DNA of 64,000 nucleotides from Zhongshania aliphaticivorans (GTDB taxonomy: Bacteria; Pseudomonadota; Gammaproteobacteria; Pseudomonadales; Spongiibacteraceae), in assembly GCF_902705875.1 (NCBI RefSeq), contig NZ_CACSIK010000001.1:1171994-1235993 (forward strand). The letters run 5' to 3'. This document shows positions 29,099-38,295 of the stretch, in pieces. Position 1 is the stretch's first letter; each line of letters begins with the position of its first letter. The notes beneath the pieces are model-generated. The model worked only from the letters and a program-made list of their open reading frames with translations. It did not search any database and was not told the DNA's origin. The position numbers and the translations under genes were made by a program.

Positions 29099-31747
29099 CT
29101 ACGGTGCTAGGTTGCCAAATATGCCTTGGCAGTCATCAAAGCTAATGTTTGCTAAGTCGCCAAATGCTTCTGGATTGAGGCCAAGAATGCCATTTAATAA
29201 GGTTCCTACTGTTGAAGTAACAGGAGCCAGCAAACAGGCATCAAGGGTATCAACGATGATGCCAAGACCCGGAACGGCATCGACACCTTCAATGAGGCCA
29301 CTTGTTATTGTTCCTAGGCCAACTGGACTATCAGGGAGGTTTTCGTTGATAGAGGAGAAGTTACCTGTAATAAGCGCGTCAACTAGACCTTCCACAGGGA
29401 TGTAGCCACCATCATCATTAGTGGCCAGTGTACTTAAGATAGGATCAACAATGGTACTAACTGTATACACCAGTGGAAGAACTAAGCCAGGGCCTTCTAA
29501 ACCTGGGAAGTTACCGCCCAAGGTAAGAACCGGCTCCAAGATTTCACATAACTCATTGGTGTAAGTTAGCAAGTCATCGTCGGCAGCAGGTAATACCAAT
29601 ACGGTGGAACCTTCTTCAGTCGTTATGTCACCTTCGGTAAAGCCGTCATCATCGCTATCAATAAAGGCTTGTACACATACAGTACTAAGGCGTAAGAGAC
29701 CACGAGACTCTAAGGATCCTTTAGTTTGACCAAAGCTTGCAGCGGGTTCGCTAGATATTTCAGGTAAACCAGGGATTTCGTCGGCACCGGGTATTTGGTC
29801 TGCACCGGGAATCTCAATCGCACTAGACACGCAGCTAGGTGAATCACTTGCATTACCAGACCAGTAGCCGGATACAGCGCTAAAAATTGTGCGCTCGTGA
29901 TCAGTGACGTCTTTGAGGGGTGAGTCACTATTCAGCTTAGGATTGGCTAGGTAGGCATCGGTCACATCATCTATGCCGCTTTCAAATACAGCGTAGGCAT
30001 AGAACTGTTGGTTGCCGCGTATATAGGTCTCGCCATCGGCAAGGTCACCCACTAAGTCTGTGCGACCTACACAAGAGAACTCATCAATGTAGATATCGTC
30101 TGGTGAATTGGCGTTAGAAACTTGGTAAAGGTGTAGTTCGACAACTTCATCGGCTACAACATTTATTGTGCGATTATCACTAACGTCAGAGATACCATCT
30201 TCGTAAGTGGCTGTCAGTGTGGCAACTACCGGTACATCAACGGTTGCGCCGCTAATTGGGTCAACGGTAGTGCTATTGCTATTGTTGGCCGGGTCAACGG
30301 TAACTAGTGTTCCTTGATCAATAGTCCAGCTAACATTCGCTGCAGGACAGGCGATGGTGTCACTGCTATCAAAATCAACAAAAGTACACATGGCTACGTA
30401 GTCAATGCCATCATTAAATACATTTAAGTAGATTGTGTCTTCCGCTGGCGTTGTACCGTCGGCGCGAACAATCGAAATGGCAGTGACTTCGGCATCAACT
30501 AGCTTAAGTTCTAATGTATCTTGAATGGCGGCGTTGCTGTCATCTTCATAGATACCAGTAACAGTGCTAGCAGGGTCTTGATCAGCGATTGCTTCATAAT
30601 CTGCCTGGCTAATTAATGAGGCATCACCGGTAGTCTCATCAGGGCCTTCAGCGAATATGGTTGTTGGATCCGCAGACCATGTCAAAATGCCGGGGCCTGA
30701 ACATTGGTACTTGTCAAAGGGTGCTTGGTTTGGATTGCTGGGGTTTGTATAGGTCAGCTTGGCAACCATTTGCAGGCGTTGCGCAGCGGGCACATCAATT
30801 GAATCTTCAGTTAAGCCCTTACATTGATCTAAGTAGTCGGTGTTAAAAAAGACTTGATCGCTAGTGTCACAGGCATCGGCTGCCGGGTTTGCTACCGCGC
30901 AAATTGCCATCTCGCTGACAGTTGCAGGAACTAAAGTGACGATAAGTGATGCGATTTTATCAACTGTATCGTCTGTGCAGCTCTCTCCATTTTCAATGGC
31001 GAAAACGGTTACCGCAATTTGATTTTGATCACTGCTCGTAAAAGGGTTGGTAATGGTTGCGGGAGCCACTGCACCCGTTGAGGGTGTCTGGGTCTCTCCA
31101 AATACAAAGTGGCTGTTATCCGCACAGAAAGTTGCATTTACAGTAGAGTTTTCAGTTACGCCAGGTAAACCTTGTAAATTTTGTAGCAGCTGGTAATTAA
31201 CTGTTTCGGTATCTGTTGGGTCAGACGGATTTAATGCAATAACGTCTTGACCGCTAATATATTTTGGGCCACTGACGATAGGAGGGACTATCGTGAATGG
31301 CTCTGTGACCGAATACGCAGTGCCCTGGAAGTTATAAAGGCCGGTAATGGTCAAATTTTTGAGGGTGTCGGTGCTGGCTAGACGGACTGTGCTGAGAATA
31401 TCTTGCACATCTCGTAGCTCACCTGCATCACGTATCTCATCGGCGAGTTCGGCTATCGCTGGGCTGCCTACACTGCCACCTAGTGACCACTGGGTATCGG
31501 CGGTAACATTTAACTCGGGGCCTAAATTGATTTCAACACCGTCCGTTTGGGTGGCAAGCATACGTACTGGAATGAAGTTTGTACCTGTTCCCGCTAATTG
31601 ATTGCCAAGGGGAAAGTCGACCCGGAGAGAGTCGGGGTCAAGACCAGCGCCTGGGCGGTCTGGACTGCGGGCGTCGCCACCGCCACCGCAGGCAACGAGA
31701 AGACTCGCGGCTAGTGTTAACGATAATGCTAGGGTATTCGTTTTCAT
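29099..31747 (-). CDS. Large lipoprotein of unknown function
   Basis: An 882-residue predicted lipoprotein: signal peptide with lipobox LLVAC and C20, followed by the flexible GGGGDARSPDRPGAG linker. The body is acidic and rich in Thr, Ser and Asp, with segments resembling bacterial Ig-like folds (ISIVRADGTTPAEDTIYLNVFNDG, VPVVATLTATYEDGISDVSDNRTI). Near residues 675-695 there is a short EIPGADQIPGADEIPGLPEI repeat. Cysteines are frequent for an exported protein. A GGAGGG ribosome-binding site is well placed. I do not recognise a catalytic motif. A surface or periplasmic structural or adhesive role is only a guess. Confidence 0.8.
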   Translation of the reverse strand: MKTNTLALSLTLAASLLVACGGGGDARSPDRPGAGLDPDSLRVDFPLGNQLAGTGTNFIPVRMLATQTDGVEINLGPELNVTADTQWSLGGSVGSPAIAELADEIRDAGELRDVQDILSTVRLASTDTLKNLTITGLYNFQGTAYSVTEPFTIVPPIVSGPKYISGQDVIALNPSDPTDTETVNYQLLQNLQGLPGVTENSTVNATFCADNSHFVFGETQTPSTGAVAPATITNPFTSSDQNQIAVTVFAIENGESCTDDTVDKIASLIVTLVPATVSEMAICAVANPAADACDTSDQVFFNTDYLDQCKGLTEDSIDVPAAQRLQMVAKLTYTNPSNPNQAPFDKYQCSGPGILTWSADPTTIFAEGPDETTGDASLISQADYEAIADQDPASTVTGIYEDDSNAAIQDTLELKLVDAEVTAISIVRADGTTPAEDTIYLNVFNDGIDYVAMCTFVDFDSSDTIACPAANVSWTIDQGTLVTVDPANNSNSTTVDPISGATVDVPVVATLTATYEDGISDVSDNRTINVVADEVVELHLYQVSNANSPDDIYIDEFSCVGRTDLVGDLADGETYIRGNQQFYAYAVFESGIDDVTDAYLANPKLNSDSPLKDVTDHERTIFSAVSGYWSGNASDSPSCVSSAIEIPGADQIPGADEIPGLPEISSEPAASFGQTKGSLESRGLLRLSTVCVQAFIDSDDDGFTEGDITTEEGSTVLVLPAADDDLLTYTNELCEILEPVLTLGGNFPGLEGPGLVLPLVYTVSTIVDPILSTLATNDDGGYIPVEGLVDALITGNFSSINENLPDSPVGLGTITSGLIEGVDAVPGLGIIVDTLDACLLAPVTSTVGTLLNGILGLNPEAFGDLANISFDDCQGIFGNLAP

Positions 31748-31964
31748 TTATTTCCCTCCGGGAGAGATAAGCCGAAATACAATTACAGGAATGGTGGAAA
31801 TTTAAGTTTACGTAGTTTCACGGATGTAATGTTTAAAAACAACACTCTATACAGCTAGGTCGCCATGTTAGAGGCAAAAATGTGAAAATTTCTGTGAAGT
31901 AGTTATAAAAAAAAGCTTTTGCTCCAAAAAAAGGCAGTAAAAACCTGTATTTAGAAAGGGTTTT

Positions 31965-31979
31965 GCCCCCAATGGGGGC
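31965..31979 (-). terminator. Hairpin downstream of gcvP
   Basis: GCCCCC at 31965-31970 pairs with GGGGGC at 31974-31979 around AAT, just past the gcvP stop on the minus strand. It is a strong GC stem but followed by AAAACCC rather than a T-run on the minus strand, so its efficiency is uncertain. Confidence 0.5.
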
Positions 31980-31985
31980 GAGGTC

Positions 31986-34862
31986 TTAGTCTTGTAAATA
32001 GCTCTCAATTGGTGGGCAGGAGCAAATTAGGTTGCGATCACCGAACACATTATCAATGCGATTTACGGTTGGCCAATACTTGTTTTCAGATAGATTGGTA
32101 ACGGGAAATCCAGCTTCTTCTCGTGAGTAGGGGCGGTTCCATTCGCCAACGATATCGGCGAGTGTGTGTGGCGCATTGACTAGTGGGTTGTTGTCAGCTG
32201 GCAACTGGCCGCTTTCAATTCGGCCGATTTCACGGCGAATATGAATCATAGCTTCACAGAAGCGGTCTAGCTCCACTTTCGATTCGCTTTCGGTCGGTTC
32301 AATCATTAATGTGCCGGGCACGGGAAACGACATTGTTGGCGCGTGAAAGCCATAATCCATTAAACGTTTGGCAATATCTTCTTCACTAATGCCTGTGCTT
32401 TCTTTTAGCGGGCGTAAATCAATAATGCATTCGTGAGCTACGCGGCCATTGCGACCCGTGTAGAGCACTGGGTAGTGCTCGTTCAAGCGAGTAGCCACAT
32501 AATTTGCACTTAGAATAGCGACTTGTGTGGCTTGTTTTAGTCCGGCTGCCCCCATTAATGATATATAGGCCCAAGAGATGGGGAGGATGCCGGCGCTACC
32601 AAAGGTGGCTGCAGCAATGGTGTCGTTGTTTTGATCAAGCCCTTCTATTGGGTAGACCGGATGATTGGGTAGGAAAGACGCGAGGTGAGCTTTAACGCCT
32701 ATTGGTCCCATACCAGGGCCACCGCCACCGTGAGGTATACAAAAAGTTTTATGCAAGTTGAGGTGAGAAACATCTGCACCAAACTCACCAGGTGCGGCTA
32801 ATCCGACGAGGGCGTTCATATTGGCACCGTCGACATAGACTTGCCCGCCAAATTGATGGGTGATGTCGCAGATGTCGCGAATTCCTTCTTCAAAAACACC
32901 GTGGGTAGAGGGGTAGGTCACCATTAACGCGGCAAGTTGATCGGCGTGTCGTTCTGCTTTTTCTTTTAGATCGTCAATATTGACATTGCCTAGGGCGTCA
33001 CAGCTAACAATGACAACGCGCATGCCTGCCATGGCTGCAGACGCGGGGTTTGTGCCGTGAGCTGAGCTTGGGATTAAGCAAATGTCGCGCGCGGTGTCAC
33101 CTCGACTTTCGTGGTAGCGCTTAATTGCCAGAAGACCGGCGTATTCGCCCTGTGAGCCGGCGTTGGGTTGCATTGAGAATTTATCGTAACCCGTGCAGGC
33201 CATTAGCTGCTGTTCGAGCTCGTCAATTAGTTCTAAATACCCCGTGGTTTGGCTGCGGGGTGCGAAGGGGTGAATATTGCTAAATTCAGGCCACGTGATG
33301 GGGATCATTTCCGTGGTAGCGTTAAGCTTCATGGTACAGGAGCCAAGCGCAATCATTGAGTGATTTAGGGCGATGTCTTTGCGTTCCAATCGGTTCATAT
33401 ACCGCAGCATTTCAGTCTCAGAGCGGTATTGATGAAAGACAGGGTGGGTCAGAACAGAGCTGTTGCGTTGAAGCTCCGTTGGGATGCCGGGAAGGTTTTG
33501 GAGCTCCTTGTCTATTTGATCTACCGACGGGATAGCTTGGTCACCAGCAAAGATCTGCCACAGTTGTTCAATGTCTTCGGCGGTTGATGTCTCGTCAAAG
33601 CTGACGCTCAGCTGTTTGTCGCCGCGTCTAACGTTGAGCAAAGCCGCTTCTGCTTTGTCGGCAAGTTCGGTACTGGCGGAGTCAGTGGCTATACAAATGG
33701 TGTCGAAAAAAGTTGTGTTGGTGTTGTAGCCCAGTTGATTTAAGCCTGCGGCAAAAATACCAGCGATACGATTGATGCGCTGAGCGATTGTTTTGAGGCC
33801 GTCGGGGCCGTGATAAATCGCATAGAACACCGCCATAATGGCGAGTAGTGCTTGTGATGTACAAATATTGGAAGTGGCTTTCTCGCGACGAATATGTTGT
33901 TCGCGGGTTTGCATTGCCATGCGTAGTGCCTTATTACCACGGCTATCGATGGATACACCAATAATGCGGCCAGGGATAGAGCGTTTATAGCTATCTCTAG
34001 TGGCAAAGAAGGCGGCGTGTGGCCCGCCAAATCCCATTGGCACACCAAAGCGTTGGGCGCTCCCTACAACGATATCCGCGCCTTGTTCACCAGGAGGGGT
34101 GAGTAATAACAAGCTCATAATATCAGCGGCAACGACGGTCATTGCCTCTTGTGATTTAGCTTGGCTAGCAACCTCTGCTAGTGAGCTAACATGACCTTGT
34201 GTGGCTGGGTATTGAATAAGAACGCCAAAACAAGGGGTGTCGGCAAGTTCGGTTTCCGCGTTACCCACTGTTATTTCTAAGCCAAGAGAGAGTGCGCGGG
34301 TTTTTAACACGGCAATAGTTTGTGGGTGGCAGTTGTGGTCGACAAAGAAGGTGTTACTTTTATTCTTGCGGGCAGAGCGTTTACACATTGCCATGGCTTC
34401 GGCGGCGGCAGTGGCTTCGTCGAGCAGAGAGGCATTGGCTAATTCTAAGCCAGTTAAATCAATAATCATTTGTTGAAAATTGAGTAGGGCTTCTAGGCGA
34501 CCTTGGGCAATTTCAGGTTGATAAGGGGTGTAGGCTGTATACCAGCCGGGATTTTCCAGCACGTTGCGGAGAATAACTGGTGGGGTGATGGTGCCGTGGT
34601 AGCCTGCGCCAATAAAGGAGCGTGCAATTTGATTTTTAGCAGCGATCTTGCGTAAGCGGTTAAGCGTTGTGGTTTCACTTTGTGGTGCAGAAAGAGGCAT
34701 TTCACCGCGTAAGATAGAGGCAGGAACCGTCTGTTGAATTAAATCGTCCAGAGAGTTTGCGCCAATTGTATGGAGCATGGCGGCGGTTTGGCTCGCATCT
34801 GGGCCGATATGGCGGTTTAGAAAGTCATCACTTTGCGATAGTTTGGAAAGATTGTGGGTCAT
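31986..34862 (-). CDS. gcvP: Glycine dehydrogenase (decarboxylating), P-protein
   Basis: The P-protein of the glycine cleavage system removes CO2 from glycine and loads the aminomethyl group on GcvH. The 958-residue single-chain form matches E. coli (957). The start of the protein, [10 protein letters not shown], is the family signature. The PLP-binding Lys is in [41 protein letters not shown] is conserved. Unlike in many bacteria, gcvT and gcvH are not adjacent in this window. The ribosome-binding site is weak, and I found no glycine riboswitch in the 5' region. Confidence 0.97.
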   Translation of the reverse strand: MTHNLSKLSQSDDFLNRHIGPDASQTAAMLHTIGANSLDDLIQQTVPASILRGEMPLSAPQSETTTLNRLRKIAAKNQIARSFIGAGYHGTITPPVILRNVLENPGWYTAYTPYQPEIAQGRLEALLNFQQMIIDLTGLELANASLLDEATAAAEAMAMCKRSARKNKSNTFFVDHNCHPQTIAVLKTRALSLGLEITVGNAETELADTPCFGVLIQYPATQGHVSSLAEVASQAKSQEAMTVVAADIMSLLLLTPPGEQGADIVVGSAQRFGVPMGFGGPHAAFFATRDSYKRSIPGRIIGVSIDSRGNKALRMAMQTREQHIRREKATSNICTSQALLAIMAVFYAIYHGPDGLKTIAQRINRIAGIFAAGLNQLGYNTNTTFFDTICIATDSASTELADKAEAALLNVRRGDKQLSVSFDETSTAEDIEQLWQIFAGDQAIPSVDQIDKELQNLPGIPTELQRNSSVLTHPVFHQYRSETEMLRYMNRLERKDIALNHSMIALGSCTMKLNATTEMIPITWPEFSNIHPFAPRSQTTGYLELIDELEQQLMACTGYDKFSMQPNAGSQGEYAGLLAIKRYHESRGDTARDICLIPSSAHGTNPASAAMAGMRVVIVSCDALGNVNIDDLKEKAERHADQLAALMVTYPSTHGVFEEGIRDICDITHQFGGQVYVDGANMNALVGLAAPGEFGADVSHLNLHKTFCIPHGGGGPGMGPIGVKAHLASFLPNHPVYPIEGLDQNNDTIAAATFGSAGILPISWAYISLMGAAGLKQATQVAILSANYVATRLNEHYPVLYTGRNGRVAHECIIDLRPLKESTGISEEDIAKRLMDYGFHAPTMSFPVPGTLMIEPTESESKVELDRFCEAMIHIRREIGRIESGQLPADNNPLVNAPHTLADIVGEWNRPYSREEAGFPVTNLSENKYWPTVNRIDNVFGDRNLICSCPPIESYLQD

Positions 34863-35195
34863 TCTAGGGGTGCCTGCGTCGTCGGATTTTCGGGCGTTAT
34901 TAAATCATATTTCGGCTCTCTTTTGTTTGGCAATATTTCGCGCTTAACTAGATTTTTCCTGAAAAATGTTATTGTCATTCACTTGGTAAATCGATGTATT
35001 CAGCTTTTGTATTGTGGATGGCTTGCAGCGTTTTTGTATTAGACCTGCATATTGTTGCTTAGCAGTAAGGCACATAATTATTTCTTGTACATTAGCCGTT
35101 GAAAATAAGGGTATTTTAGTGATTTACCCTCTCGATAAGCTTAGCGCTTGCATTATAAGATATAGGGCTCTAACGCTAGGTTTAAGAGGTTGTCC
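34863..35195. other. Divergent intergenic region, no gene seen
   Basis: About 330 bases between gcvP (-) and the repeat lipoprotein (+), AT-rich. It should hold both promoters, but I could not fix either with confidence; TATAAG near 35155 is a weak -10 candidate for the plus gene. A small inverted repeat (GGGTA ... TACCC) lies near 35110-35130. Short open frames here have no ribosome-binding site and no recognisable product. Confidence 0.5.
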
Positions 35196-36320
35196 GTGGA
35201 GCCGGTAAAGTGCAGTAAGATAGATCAAAAGCAGTACTCTCAGATGCTTAGAGTAGTGACTTTGTTGGGAGCATTGTTTGTAATTTCGGCGTGTACCGGA
35301 GTGTCTCGGCCTCAGATTACCCAGATTGCCTCTGAGCCTGGTCCAAAAGAAGAGCGCATATCGTCTTTAGAGGTTGCGCTGGCTGATGCGCTTATTGAAA
35401 TAGAAAAAATGAAGGCCCGGACGCCAAGTGCAGGTGGTGATGGCTTACCGGCTATTCCACCTAATGCTGAAACGGGACGTTGCTACGCCAAATTACTTGT
35501 TCCAGCTAGCTATGTTGATCGCGTTGAACGTCGTGTTGTTAAGGAAGCTAGTGAGCGCAGGGAGATGATCCCGGCAACGCTGGAATGGGTCGACGAGAAG
35601 GTGCTGGTTAGCGAGGCGTCTGTTCGGCTTGTGGTTGTGCCGGCAACGTATAAGTGGCTGGAAGAGCGAACGCAGGTATTGCCTTCGCGTAGTCACCAGG
35701 TTTTAGAGAGTGCGGCCCGTTATGAAACTGTTATTGAAGAAGTGATTGAATCTCCTGAAGAGTGGATATGGCAGCCTGGCCGCGGTGAGATAGAGAAAAT
35801 TGATGAGGAAACGGGTGAGATCGTTCACCAGCAACGCGTGCCTGCGCGATATCGGAAGATTAAAAAACAAGTGCTAGTTGAACCCGCCAAGTACCGAAAA
35901 GTAGTTGAGCCTGCGGTTTATGAGACTGTTCGCAAGAAGGTGGTTGATGTTGCAGAGCATACTATCGAAGAGCGAATTCCAGCCAAGTATAAAACCGTAC
36001 AAGTACAGCGTGTGGTTGAGCCTGAGCGTGAAATCGTTCATCAAATTGCGCCGGTTTACAAAGAGTATAAGTATCGAGAAAAAGTGAGTGACGCGGAGCT
36101 TGGTTGGCGTATGTTGCCATGTGAACGTGATATTACCAAAGAGCTCGTTTATAGCGTGCAGCGTGCATTAAAGCAGCGAGGTTATGACACGGGTGGGGTT
36201 GATGGAATATTGGGTAAATACACCTTAATTGCTGTGCATGGTTTTCAAAAGCAGCAGGGCTTGGCAACAGGACGGCTGTCGTCTGAGACGCTTACTAGCC
36301 TTGGGATTAAATACGACTAG
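35196..36320 (+). CDS. Repeat-rich lipoprotein with peptidoglycan-binding domain
   Basis: A 374-residue predicted lipoprotein in three parts. A signal region (LRVVTLLGALFVISAC) has lipobox Cys33. Residues about 100-295 carry roughly nine copies of a degenerate unit centred on [VEI]PAxYxxV (VPASYVDRV, VPATYKWL, VPARYRKI, EPAKYRKV, EPAVYETV, IPAKYKTV), alternating charged and Val-rich stretches likely to form extended beta structure. Residues about 312-370 are a peptidoglycan-binding type 1 domain (QRALKQRGYDTGGVDGILGKYTLIAVHGFQKQQGL). I chose GTG 35196, served by AAGAGG; ATG 35244 lacks a ribosome-binding site. Function unknown. Confidence 0.8.
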   Translation: MEPVKCSKIDQKQYSQMLRVVTLLGALFVISACTGVSRPQITQIASEPGPKEERISSLEVALADALIEIEKMKARTPSAGGDGLPAIPPNAETGRCYAKLLVPASYVDRVERRVVKEASERREMIPATLEWVDEKVLVSEASVRLVVVPATYKWLEERTQVLPSRSHQVLESAARYETVIEEVIESPEEWIWQPGRGEIEKIDEETGEIVHQQRVPARYRKIKKQVLVEPAKYRKVVEPAVYETVRKKVVDVAEHTIEERIPAKYKTVQVQRVVEPEREIVHQIAPVYKEYKYREKVSDAELGWRMLPCERDITKELVYSVQRALKQRGYDTGGVDGILGKYTLIAVHGFQKQQGLATGRLSSETLTSLGIKYD

Positions 36321-36399
36321 TCAATGAGTGTGGTGTGATTTGTGTAGTTTGTATAAAGAGATGCTTGCTGATAACCGCTAGAGCGGCGCAAAATGCAGC

Positions 36400-36981
36400 A
36401 TGGAATCTTTACCGGAATTACTAACTGCGGTTCGATCTTGCCGTGCTTGCGAAGCAAGTCTGCCGCTGGGACCGCGCCCAGTGGTGGTGGCTGATGAGGC
36501 TGCAAGGGTTCTCATCATTGGTCAAGCGCCGGGTGCGCGCGTCCATGATAGCGGTATTCCTTGGGATGACCCATCCGGAGATCGATTGCGTCAGTGGTTG
36601 GTCATGGACAAATGCCAATTTTACAATGATAAACGCCTGGCAATTATGCCAATGGGTTTTTGTTATCCTGGCAAGGGCCGTTCTGGCGATTTGCCACCGC
36701 GAAAAGAGTGTGCCCCGCTTTGGCATCAACATTTATTGAGTCATATGCCTAAGCTGGAGCTAGTCTTGCTGATTGGGCAATATGCCCAGAAATATTATTT
36801 ACACGACGAGTTTAAAACGTTAACTGAGCGTGTAGAAAAGCATCCTGCAGATAGTTATTTTTTTCCATTACCTCACCCTTCACCGCGAAATCAAATGTGG
36901 TTGCGGCGTAACCCCTGGTTTGAGTCAGTTGTGGTGCCGCGGCTTCGGCTGCGTATCAATGAAATATTGGAGACCCCATGA
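36400..36981 (+). CDS. Uracil-DNA glycosylase family protein
   Basis: A 193-residue protein of the UDG superfamily. The uracil-pocket motif region is GQAPGARVHDSGIPWDDPSGDRLRQWL (residues 41-67), and the C-terminal motif is PLPHPSPRNQMWLRRNPW. Four cysteines, C14-x2-C17 and C88-x15-C104, have the spacing of the [4Fe-4S] ligands in family 4 enzymes, so an iron-sulfur cluster is likely. The GEAPG and active-site details differ from classic family 4, so true glycosylase activity is uncertain. The stop overlaps the Nudix gene start (ATGA). Confidence 0.82.
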   Translation: MESLPELLTAVRSCRACEASLPLGPRPVVVADEAARVLIIGQAPGARVHDSGIPWDDPSGDRLRQWLVMDKCQFYNDKRLAIMPMGFCYPGKGRSGDLPPRKECAPLWHQHLLSHMPKLELVLLIGQYAQKYYLHDEFKTLTERVEKHPADSYFFPLPHPSPRNQMWLRRNPWFESVVVPRLRLRINEILETP

Positions 36982-37580
36982 GCAAAATGCTTGGCCCGTG
37001 GCAGCAGTTAAGCTGTCAAACGATCTACCAAAATCCGTGGCTAAAGTTAGAGCACCACGAGGTTAAGACTCCTGGTGGCGATAATGGAATTTATGGCAAA
37101 GTTTGCTTTCAGAGTATAGCGATAGGTGTTGTGCCAATAGACAATGAGGGCTATACCTATTTAGTCAAACAGTATCGTTACCCATTAGAGCAAGATAGCT
37201 GGGAGATACCTGAGGGTGGTTGCCCCTTAGGGGAGTTGCCATTAGAAACCGCTAAAAGGGAGCTGCTAGAGGAGACAGGCTTATCGGCAAATCGGTGGGT
37301 AAAGTTAATGGATTTACACACCTCAAATTCTGTGACGGATGAGCGCGCAGAAGTGTTTTTGGCGAAGGAATTAAAGCAAGGAGAGACCCGCTTGGAGTCT
37401 TCCGAGCAAGATTTGGAAGTGTTGCGATTACCATTGGATGATGCGATTGCCATGGCAATGGATGGTCGTATTACCGACGGAATCAGCGTTGCTGCGTTAC
37501 TGAAGCTGCAGGTGTTAACGTTAACCTGTGCTGGGGGCTTGCAGGATGTGTTCGCATCATTAAGTGTAGAGGCTTTATAA
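36978..37580 (+). CDS. Nudix hydrolase, ADP-ribose pyrophosphatase type
   Basis: A 200-residue Nudix enzyme. The full Nudix box is present (GGCPLGELPLETAKRELLEETGL; the REx2EE core binds Mg2+). The N-terminal half (YLVKQYRYPLEQDSWEIPEGG) is typical of ADP-ribose or nucleotide-sugar pyrophosphatases such as NudF and NudK. GGAG precedes the start, which shares ATGA with the UDG-like gene, implying translational coupling. The pair looks like a nucleotide/DNA housecleaning unit; exact substrate is not evident. Confidence 0.88.
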   Translation: MSKMLGPWQQLSCQTIYQNPWLKLEHHEVKTPGGDNGIYGKVCFQSIAIGVVPIDNEGYTYLVKQYRYPLEQDSWEIPEGGCPLGELPLETAKRELLEETGLSANRWVKLMDLHTSNSVTDERAEVFLAKELKQGETRLESSEQDLEVLRLPLDDAIAMAMDGRITDGISVAALLKLQVLTLTCAGGLQDVFASLSVEAL

Positions 37581-37632
37581 GCAATATTTAAATATTCTTG
37601 CTGGCTTTTTTATAGCGATTAAGGGGAAGTAA

Positions 37633-38232
37633 ATGACTTATTTTTCGGCTCAAATCAGGTTTGTCGTGAGTGTGATGTTAACGGTGTTTCTTTTAGGAGG
37701 AGTGCCCGCTGCTTTTGCAGAGGATGAAAAGTCGGAGACCAAATCAACGGTAGGCTTTACAAAGGAAGAGGTACTGGAAAAAGCTAATGGTTTTTTTGGT
37801 GAAACCACAGCGGGGTTGGCCAAAGCCATTGAAAAAGTCTTTGAAGAGCAGGGTAGCCCAAACGCTATTATTACTGGTGAAGAGGTTTCTGCAGCCATAG
37901 GGGTGGGTGTCCGTTACGGGCAGGGCGAAGTGCAGCGCCACGGTGGTGATGTTGCGCCGATCTTTTGGCAAGGTCCTTCTGTTGGCTTTGATATGGGGGC
38001 AAATGCGTCTAAGGTTTTTACCCTTGTTTATCATTTAGATGATATGCAGCAATTGATGCAGCGCATTCCTGGTGTCGATGGTAGTTTTTATGTGGTGGCG
38101 GGTGTCAGTGTGAATTATCAGCAGACAGGCGACCTAATTTTGGCACCGATAAGAACAGGTGTTGGTTTGAGGGCGGGCGCTAGTGTTGGTTACGTTCACT
38201 ACAGTCAGAAAAAATCATGGATACCTTTCTGA
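37633..38232 (+). CDS. EipA (DUF1134) family envelope protein
   Basis: A 199-residue exported protein with a signal peptide ending near AFA-ED. The DUF1134 core includes GITGEEVSAAIGVGVRYGQGE-like and FWQGPSVGFDMGANASKVFTLVYHL segments, then GVSVNYQQTGDLILAPIRTGVGLRAGASVGYVHY, a glycine-rich block probably forming beta sheet. The Brucella homologue EipA is a periplasmic protein needed for envelope integrity (established there, not here). It has a GGGGAAG ribosome-binding site and its own terminator. Confidence 0.85.
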   Translation: MTYFSAQIRFVVSVMLTVFLLGGVPAAFAEDEKSETKSTVGFTKEEVLEKANGFFGETTAGLAKAIEKVFEEQGSPNAIITGEEVSAAIGVGVRYGQGEVQRHGGDVAPIFWQGPSVGFDMGANASKVFTLVYHLDDMQQLMQRIPGVDGSFYVVAGVSVNYQQTGDLILAPIRTGVGLRAGASVGYVHYSQKKSWIPF

Positions 38233-38250
38233 ACTAGAATAAATTTGTAC

Positions 38251-38272
38251 AACGGGGAGCTTGCTCCCCGTT
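38251..38272. terminator. Bidirectional rho-independent terminator
   Basis: AACGGGGAG at 38251-38259 pairs with CTCCCCGTT at 38264-38272 around CTTG, followed by TTGTATTT. It separates the EipA-family gene (+) from the convergent hydrolase gene (-). Confidence 0.8.
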
Positions 38273-38295
38273 TGTATTTCTAGTTTATCTGTCTT

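Noticed and set aside
34863..35100. Glycine riboswitch before gcvP
   Set aside because: I looked on the minus strand for the conserved core of the tandem aptamer and found no matching blocks; the leader is AT-rich without the expected stems.
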